Notes under the pieces: model-generated
The model's database searches: none
The model's input: only the letters and a program-made list of their open reading frames with translations
Told to the model about the DNA's origin: nothing
Shown here: positions 6,922 through 10,985 of the stretch, piece by piece
How positions within the stretch are numbered: position 1 is the stretch's first letter
Layout: each line of letters begins with the position of its first letter
From: UBA2160 sp964588665
GTDB lineage: Bacteria; Chloroflexota; Dehalococcoidia; Lucifugimonadales; UBA1123
Assembly: GCA_964588665.1 (NCBI GenBank)
Contig: CAZPQQ010000099.1
Span: 1 to 10,985, forward strand
Direction of reading: 5' to 3'
Length of the DNA stretch: 10,985 bases
Program-made: the position numbers and the translations under genes

Positions 6922-8135
6922 ATGACAAGCATCCCCAGCAAATTGGAGATCAGGCCGCTGTCGGAAGGCGATTTCAATGCCTGGGTGCGCACGCGCCAGC
7001 GTGGCTTCGGCGTACATTCGTCGGCGAACACGGAGGAGCTCAACCGGCATATCGTCGAAATCGACCGGGCGATTGCCGCTTTCGACGGCAGTGAGATCGT
7101 CGGCACGACAGCCGCGATGTCGTTCGAGCTGACGATTCCGGGGGTCCGACGCCCATGGCTCTGGTCGACGGGGTCGCAGTGCAGCCAACCCACCGGAGGC
7201 GAGGCATCCTTCGGGCGATGATGCAACGTCAGATGACCGATCTCCGTGAACGCGGAGAGATTATCGCCGGACTCGGCGCCTCCGAGAGCCTGATCTACCA
7301 TCGTTTCGGCTATGGCATCGCGAGTTGGACCGAAAGCTGGAAGATGCCTCGAGTGCATGCGAAATTCGCCGATGCGTCCGCGCCTAGCGGCCGGTTCCGT
7401 TTTGTAGAGCCGGACGAGGCCGAAATCCTATGGCCCAAGATCTACGAACGCGTGCAACCCGATCGAATCGGCATGCTCCGCTATCCGGACTCCTGGTGGC
7501 GCGCGTTGGCATCGGACCCCGAGGAGATGCGTCACGGCGGGAGCGCCTTTTTCCACGTTGCGTACGAAGGCGAATCCGGGGACGAAGGCTTCGTCATCTA
7601 CCGCGTGCAAAACGGAGGATCGGAGATCTTCGTCTTCATGCTATTGGGCGCGACTCCGAAGGCCGAAACGGCGCTGTGGCGGTACGTTTTCGGCATCGAC
7701 TTGATGAACTCGACGACAGCGCGAGACCGCCCCGTGGACGACCCCCTGCCGTGGACGCTAGCAGACCCGCGGAGGTTAGAACGCTCGGTCCGCGACAAAT
7801 TCTGGCTCCGCCTGGTGGATGTGGCAGCCGCCCTGTCGGCCAGGAGCTACGCGTCGGAGTGCAGCGTCGTGCTCGACGTGCAGGATTTGTTCTGCCCCTG
7901 GAACGAAGGCGGATACTTGCTCGAGGCCGGCCCGGACGGCGCCAGTTGCAAGCCAACCAACCGCTCGCCCGATCTGGCGCTTTCGGTGTCGGAACTGACC
8001 TCGGTCTACCTCGGCGGGGCCACGCTGGCGACGCTCCAACGTGCGGGCCGTGTCGAGGAGCTTCGCACAGGCGCGCTCCGAGACCTGGATCGCGCACTTG
8101 CCACCGAGCGACAGCCCTGGACCATCGAGTTCTAG
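6922..8135 (+). pseudogene. Eis-like GNAT N-acetyltransferase, copy 3 of 4, frameshifted
   Basis: A third Eis-like gene, split by a one-base deletion. Reading starts at ATG 6922, preceded by AAGG and GAAGGG as Shine-Dalgarno sequence. It follows the other copies to Pro73-Gly74 and then leaves frame at the G run 7140-7144, ending at TGA 7219-7221 after 99 residues. The remainder is intact in the next frame (open at least from ATG 7155) to the stop at 8135. Adding one G to the five-G run restores P-G-G-P-T-P-M-A-L-V-D-G-V-A-V-Q-P-T-H-R-R-R-G. It also puts the catalytic Tyr at residue 126 and gives a 404-residue protein ending WTIEF; the extra residue is in the NGGSEI loop. Everything downstream is well preserved, so the lesion is recent or is a sequencing/assembly error. 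The motifs and domains are otherwise as in copy 1. Programmed -1 frameshifting is possible but no classical slippery heptamer is present. Confidence 0.85.
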
Positions 8136-8211
8136 CGCGCTCGACTCGGTCAGGGATGTTCAGTTTGAATCGTCGGTCGTACCCTGCGGTTGGGGAGCAT
8201 ACGGGTTTTCG

Positions 8212-9423
8212 ATGACGAACACTGACAGTGGATTGGAGATAAGGCCGCTTCGTGACGGCGAACTGAACGCGTGGGTGCGCACTTCCGCGCGAGCGTTCGG
8301 CGAACACCCAACAGCGGCTCTGGAAGCGTACAACCGATTGGTCGTCGAGATAGACCGATCGATCGCCGCGTATAGCGACGGAGTCATGATTGGCACCGCG
8401 ACCGCTGCTCCCTTCGGGCTGACCATTCCGGGAGGTCAAGTCCCGTTGCCCTTGGTGGACTTTGTCGCCGTGCAGCCGACGCATCGCAGGAGCGGTGTCC
8501 TTCGAGCGATGATGGCCCATCAGATGGCCGAGTTCCGTCAACGGGGCGAGATCATAGCAGGACTCTTCGCCTCGGAGAGCAGCATCTATCGGCGGTTCGG
8601 TTACGGCATCGCAACCTGGTGTGAAAATTGGACGATGCCGAGAGAGCACTCTGCTTTCGCCGAGACCTCCACAGCCCGAGGCTCGTTCCGTTTCGTCGAG
8701 CCCAACGAAGTTGTCACCCGATGGCCTCGAATCTACGAAGTACAGCAACCCAATCGAGTCGGTTTGTTCAGCTTCCCAGGTCCGTTTTGGCCCGCGCTGG
8801 CCGCCGACCCGGAACACGAGCGACAAGGGGCAAGCGCACTCTTTCACGTGGTCTACGAAGGCGAAACCGGGGACGAAGGCTTCGTCACCTACCGGGTGCG
8901 GAACGAATCGCAGATCTTGGTGGCCATGCTCTTGGGCACGACGGAGAAAGCCGAAGCCGAGCTGTGGCGATTCTGCTTCGGCATCGATCTGATGACGTCG
9001 ACTTTCGCGCCTGGCCGGCCGGTTGACGACCCGCTGCTATGGCTGCTGAAAGACCCGCGCAGGTTGACGCGATCGGTCCGCGACCAGCTCTGGCTTCGGC
9101 TTGTGGACGTACAAGCCGCATTGTCGGCCCGAGGCTACGCATCCGAGTGCGGCGTCGTGCTCAACGTTCATGACACGTTCTGCCCGTGGAACGAAGGCCG
9201 CTTCGTGCTCGAGACCGGTTTGGACGGCGCCAATTGCAAGTCAACGACCCGGTCGGCTGATTTGGAGTTATCGGCATCGGACCTCGCTTCCGTGTACCTC
9301 GGAGGAACGACCCTGGCCACGCTTGAACGCGCCGGACGAGTCGATGAGCATCGCACGGGCGCACTCCGAGAGTTGGACCGTGCGCTGGCCACCGAACGTC
9401 GACCCTGGACCGTCATATTCTAG
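8212..9423 (+). CDS. Eis-like GNAT N-acetyltransferase, copy 4 of 4
   Basis: The fourth Eis-like gene, 403 residues from ATG 8212. This start matches the other copies (MTNTDSGLEIRPL against MTNAHGGLEICPP in copy 1), whereas the open frame further upstream overlaps copy 3 and is not used. GGGGAG at 8191-8196 lies 15 nt before the ATG, too far to be an ideal Shine-Dalgarno sequence, so translation may be weak or coupled. Landmarks are VAVQPTHRRSGVL (the third Arg of the loop is Ser94), Tyr126 in IYRRFGYG, FCPWNEGRFVLETGLDG, YLGGTTLATLERAGRV and a terminal WTVIF. The terminal Phe is kept although the residue before it changed from Glu to Ile. It shares GIATWCENWTMPR and ARGYASECGVVL with copy 1, suggesting these two are the closest pair despite being at opposite ends of the array. 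Confidence 0.9.
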   Translation: MTNTDSGLEIRPLRDGELNAWVRTSARAFGEHPTAALEAYNRLVVEIDRSIAAYSDGVMIGTATAAPFGLTIPGGQVPLPLVDFVAVQPTHRRSGVLRAMMAHQMAEFRQRGEIIAGLFASESSIYRRFGYGIATWCENWTMPREHSAFAETSTARGSFRFVEPNEVVTRWPRIYEVQQPNRVGLFSFPGPFWPALAADPEHERQGASALFHVVYEGETGDEGFVTYRVRNESQILVAMLLGTTEKAEAELWRFCFGIDLMTSTFAPGRPVDDPLLWLLKDPRRLTRSVRDQLWLRLVDVQAALSARGYASECGVVLNVHDTFCPWNEGRFVLETGLDGANCKSTTRSADLELSASDLASVYLGGTTLATLERAGRVDEHRTGALRELDRALATERRPWTVIF

Positions 9424-9449
9424 CGCCCTACAATCGGCTGTAGTCGCTA

Positions 9450-9458
9450 TGCTAGAAT
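9450..9458 (+). promoter_or_regulatory. Extended -10 promoter element for rplY
   Basis: TGC plus TAGAAT is a good extended -10 box (5 of 6 in the hexamer) 27 bp after the stop of copy 4. It would start transcription near 9465 and give rplY a leader of about 166 nt. The upstream side holds a small CTACA/TGTAG hairpin (9428-9443) rather than a clear -35 box. The box also sits inside a short palindrome, TGCTA-gaat-TAGCA (9450-9463). Confidence 0.45.
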
Positions 9459-9570
9459 TAGCATTCGTGAGCCGGTCGCGGTTCATCGTCACCGGATGCT
9501 TCGACCATCGTGGCCCAGTGTTGACGGCAACCAGGCATCCATCATTCGACAGAAGAATTTCTTGTACATG

Positions 9571-9622
9571 CCTAAATTCTTGTCCGCCTAAGGCGGATCA
9601 GAATGGCGAATATTTAGGGGAG
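9571..9622 (+). promoter_or_regulatory. Folded rplY leader that can sequester the Shine-Dalgarno sequence
   Basis: Nested complementarity sits directly before rplY. CCTAAAT (9571-9577) is perfectly complementary to ATTTAGG (9612-9618). Inside it, ATTCT (9576-9580) pairs with AGAAT (9600-9604), and TCCGCC (9583-9588) with GGCGGA (9592-9597) around a TAA loop. The outer strand includes the first three bases of the Shine-Dalgarno sequence AGGGGAG (9616-9622), which stands 8 nt before ATG 9631. Pairing would therefore hide part of the ribosome-binding site. The outer and middle stems share two bases, so they compete at the junction. Autoregulation by L25 or temperature control are possibilities; neither is shown by the sequence. 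Confidence 0.5.
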
Positions 9623-9630
9623 AACCTGAG

Positions 9631-10287
9631 ATGGACGTTCACAGCGTAAAACTCGACACCCGTACGGTCGTTGGCAAGAAGGTCCGCGCACTGCGGCGGG
9701 AAGGCCTCGTACCCGTACATGTTTACGGCTCGGGCATCGACCCGACGCCCCTGCAGGTCGATGACCGCATGCTGAACAGACTGCTCCAAAGCGTTGGATC
9801 CAACATTCCGGTGTCCGTTGAGGCTGAAGGCCTGGAAACCGAGAACATCTGCTTCGTTCGAGAGGTGCAACGGCATCCGGTGACCGAGGCGGTCCTGCAC
9901 GTGGATTTCCTGCGCGTCGACGTCTCGCAGACTATCAGCGCTGAGGTGCCCATCGTTCTCGACGGCCCGGCGCCGGGAATCACACAGCTCGGTGGCGTCC
10001 TGTTGCAAAACCTCTTGTCGCTGCTCGTCGAAGCCCTGCCCATGGAGATGCCCGCGGCGTTCCACGTCGACATCACCGGCTTGGACGACTTCGAAAAGAC
10101 CATCCAGGTCAGTGAGGTCATCGTGGCGGACAACGTGACGATCCTCAGTAACCCGGACGAGATGGTGGTCAGGGTAACTGCGCCAAGGGTCGAGGAAGTC
10201 ACGGAAGTCGAAGAAGAAGAAGAAGAAGGCGTCGAAGGCGAAGAGGGCGAAGAAGCCGAGGGCGAAGAAGCCGAGTCCGAGGAGTAG
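9631..10287 (+). CDS. rplY: 50S ribosomal protein L25 (Ctc/TL5 type)
   Basis: A 218-residue L25/TL5/Ctc-type protein that binds 5S rRNA in the central protuberance of the large ribosomal subunit. The N-terminal L25 domain (about 1-95) is recognised by KKVRALRREGLVPVHVYGSG (16-35) and by VREVQRHPVTEAVLHVDFLRV. The C-terminal TL5 beta domain follows (about 98-186, ISAEVPIVLDGPAPGITQLGGVL and NPDEMVVRVTAP). The last 30 or so residues are an acidic Glu/Gly tail, common at L25 C-termini though variable in length. ATG 9631 is preceded by AGGGGAG. Its usual partner pth is not adjacent here. The gene appears to be monocistronic, with its own promoter at 9450 and a structured leader, and is convergent with the enolase-family gene to its right. 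I see no clear intrinsic terminator after the stop. Confidence 0.95.
   Translation: MDVHSVKLDTRTVVGKKVRALRREGLVPVHVYGSGIDPTPLQVDDRMLNRLLQSVGSNIPVSVEAEGLETENICFVREVQRHPVTEAVLHVDFLRVDVSQTISAEVPIVLDGPAPGITQLGGVLLQNLLSLLVEALPMEMPAAFHVDITGLDDFEKTIQVSEVIVADNVTILSNPDEMVVRVTAPRVEEVTEVEEEEEEGVEGEEGEEAEGEEAESEE
10210..10275 (+). repeat. Short tandem repeats coding the acidic tail of L25
   Basis: Six GAA units (10210-10227) are followed by two perfect tandem copies of a 15-bp unit (10243-10257 and 10258-10272), each encoding EGEEA. Both tracts keep the reading frame in 3- or 15-bp steps, so slippage would change tail length without breaking the gene. The length is probably variable between strains. Confidence 0.8.
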
Positions 10288-10343
10288 CCGTCAACCACCC
10301 TGCTTGCCTAATTGCTAGTGTCGGAAATTGCCGTCTGGATAAT

Positions 10344-10430
10344 CCGTTCGCCCCTTCGGAAATCTCAGGGCAGGCTCTGAGCCTGTCGAAGGGCCCGCGG
10401 CCGGTGGTTCGACAAGCTCACCACGAACGG
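10344..10430. repeat. REP-like inverted repeat between convergent genes
   Basis: GAGCCTGTCGAA (10379-10390) pairs with TTCGACAAGCTC (10408-10419), 11 of 12 bp, around a 17-nt GC-rich loop. CCGTTCG (10344-10350) pairs perfectly with CGAACGG (10424-10430) outside it. A competing perfect hairpin, CAGGCT-ctg-AGCCTG, covers 10371-10385. The core words CTGAGCCTGTCGAAGG and TTCGACAAGCTCA belong to a very widespread class of bacterial intergenic repeats that I recognise from many genomes. The left arm looks interrupted, because its CCGTTCGCCC half is separated from its CTGAGCC half by about 25 bp. Its place between two convergent stop codons is typical of REP elements and may serve both transcripts as an end signal. 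The rest of 10288-10517 shows no gene. Confidence 0.7.
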
Positions 10431-10517
10431 CATGGTTGACGCCGATTATCGCAAACAAGTACAGGGTCGGCGCATCGGCCAGCACGAGCAGTTGACGACC
10501 ATCGCTTCGTGTTTGCG

Positions 10518-10985
10518 CTACGAAACCCTGTGCGGCGCCAGCGCCTCTTCGTTGAGCTCGATGCCGAAGCCGGGCCTGTCGGGCGGGCTCACGTGCCCGT
10601 CCTTGACCTCGAGCGTGTGCTGGAACATCTGACCCCACATCGGGTCGGTTGAGCCGCGGTAGTACTCGACGGTCAACCCGTTGGGTATCGCGGACACGAG
10701 TTGCACGTGAACTTCTTGGTTCCCGTGGGGCGCGATGTGCAGGTCATGCGCTTGGGCCATCGCCGCCACCTTCATGAACTCTGTGACGCCTCCCATGATC
10801 AGCCCGTCCGGCTGTAAAATGTCGCAGCATCGGCCTTCGATCAGCTCCCGGAAGCCGTAGCGCGTGTACTCGTTCTCCCCGGTCGCAATCGGGATGATTG
10901 TGGACTGGCTGACGAGCTGGTGCCCTTTGTAGTCGTCGGGATTGACCGGCTCCTCGAACCAGAAGACGTCGTACGGCTCCATCTT
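10518..10985 (-). CDS. Mandelate racemase/enolase superfamily protein, C-terminal part (runs off right edge)
   Basis: The reverse-strand frame is open from the window edge to the stop at 10520-10518, showing the last 155 residues of a second enolase-superfamily enzyme. The Met near the edge is internal; the capping domain and true start lie beyond the window. Visible catalytic elements are the metal-ligand motif WFEEP, the next ligand in PIATGENEYT, the barrel segment DILQPDGLIMGGVTEFMKVAAMA, the catalytic-His motif IAPHGNQE, and the C-terminal PDRPGFGIELNEEAL. It differs clearly from the gene at 3085 (APHGNQE against VPHNPLSP; EEP against EDP). It therefore belongs to another subgroup, closer to mandelate racemase/muconate cycloisomerase-like members, and is not a recent duplicate. 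It converges on rplY across a repeat-bearing spacer. The substrate is unknown. Confidence 0.9.
   Translation of the reverse strand, partial: KMEPYDVFWFEEPVNPDDYKGHQLVSQSTIIPIATGENEYTRYGFRELIEGRCCDILQPDGLIMGGVTEFMKVAAMAQAHDLHIAPHGNQEVHVQLVSAIPNGLTVEYYRGSTDPMWGQMFQHTLEVKDGHVSPPDRPGFGIELNEEALAPHRVS

Noticed and set aside
7138..7150. Programmed -1 ribosomal frameshifting in Eis-like copy 3
   Set aside because: No X-XXY-YYZ slippery heptamer or obvious downstream stimulator, and the other three copies do not need a shift; a deletion or sequencing error is simpler, so it is kept only as an alternative.
8041..8211. Upstream extension of Eis-like copy 4 into copy 3
   Set aside because: It overlaps copy 3 in another frame; paralogue alignment fixes the start at 8212.
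7636..8847. Open reverse-strand frame of 403 codons across Eis-like copies 3 and 4
   Set aside because: It lies antisense to two well-supported paralogues, crosses their spacer, has an Arg/Ser/Pro-rich unlikely composition, and its matching length to the real genes is coincidence.
9521..9550. TTGACG at 9521 as the -35 box of a closer rplY promoter
   Set aside because: No -10-like hexamer occurs 16-18 bp downstream; the extended -10 at 9450 is better.
10450..10517. CGCAAACA/TGTTTGCG inverted repeat ending at the stop of the right-hand enolase-family gene
   Set aside because: The 8-bp arms are perfect but 52 bp apart, with no target-site duplication or coding content, so I cannot tell it from chance.

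Overview
The window looks like a high-GC bacterial chromosome segment. My best guess for its source is a Chloroflexota lineage of the SAR202/Dehalococcoidia type. That rests on gene content: two enolase-superfamily genes in 11 kb, a D-aminoacylase-family hydrolase, a TauE/SafE permease and Eis-like acetyltransferases. Two further features are consistent with it: recurring extended -10 promoters (TGn before the hexamer), and GC-rich hairpin or REP-like repeats in the spacers. There is no rRNA, tRNA, transposase, CRISPR array or phage gene, and the assignment is inference because no marker gene was searched.

Layout, left to right. Positions 1-266 (minus) hold the N-terminal part of an APH/choline-kinase-type phosphotransferase that runs off the left edge. 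It is divergent from an N-acyl-D-amino-acid deacylase family gene (401-1981, plus). A TauE/SafE permease follows (2055-2795). A 289-bp spacer carries two strong hairpins and then a near-ideal sigma-70 promoter (3026-3054). That promoter drives a mandelate racemase/enolase-superfamily dehydratase-like gene (3085-4224).

The centre of the window is a tandem array of four paralogous Eis-like GNAT acetyltransferases (4229-5440, 5586-6797, 6922-8135, 8212-9423), each about 403 residues. The first starts 4 bp after the enolase-family gene and is probably co-transcribed with it. All four keep Tyr126, the PTHRR acetyl-CoA loop and a C-terminal Phe, which are the features used for catalysis in mycobacterial Eis. 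The third copy is broken by a one-base deletion in a G run at 7140-7144.

Next comes rplY (ribosomal protein L25/Ctc, 9631-10287). It has its own extended -10 promoter and a leader that can fold so as to trap its Shine-Dalgarno sequence. Its acidic C-terminal tail is encoded by short tandem repeats. A 230-bp convergent spacer with a REP-like inverted repeat separates rplY from the 3' half of a second enolase-superfamily gene (10518-10985, minus), which runs off the right edge.

The flanking genes fit scavenging and breakdown of organic acids and modified amino acids: a deacylase, an anion permease and two acid-sugar dehydratase/racemase-type enzymes. The Eis-like array, with an APH-like kinase about 4 kb away, hints at modification or detoxification of amine-bearing compounds, but no substrate can be read from the sequence. 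The most notable points are the four-gene Eis-like array with its frameshifted member, the folded rplY leader, and the two non-coding repeat elements.
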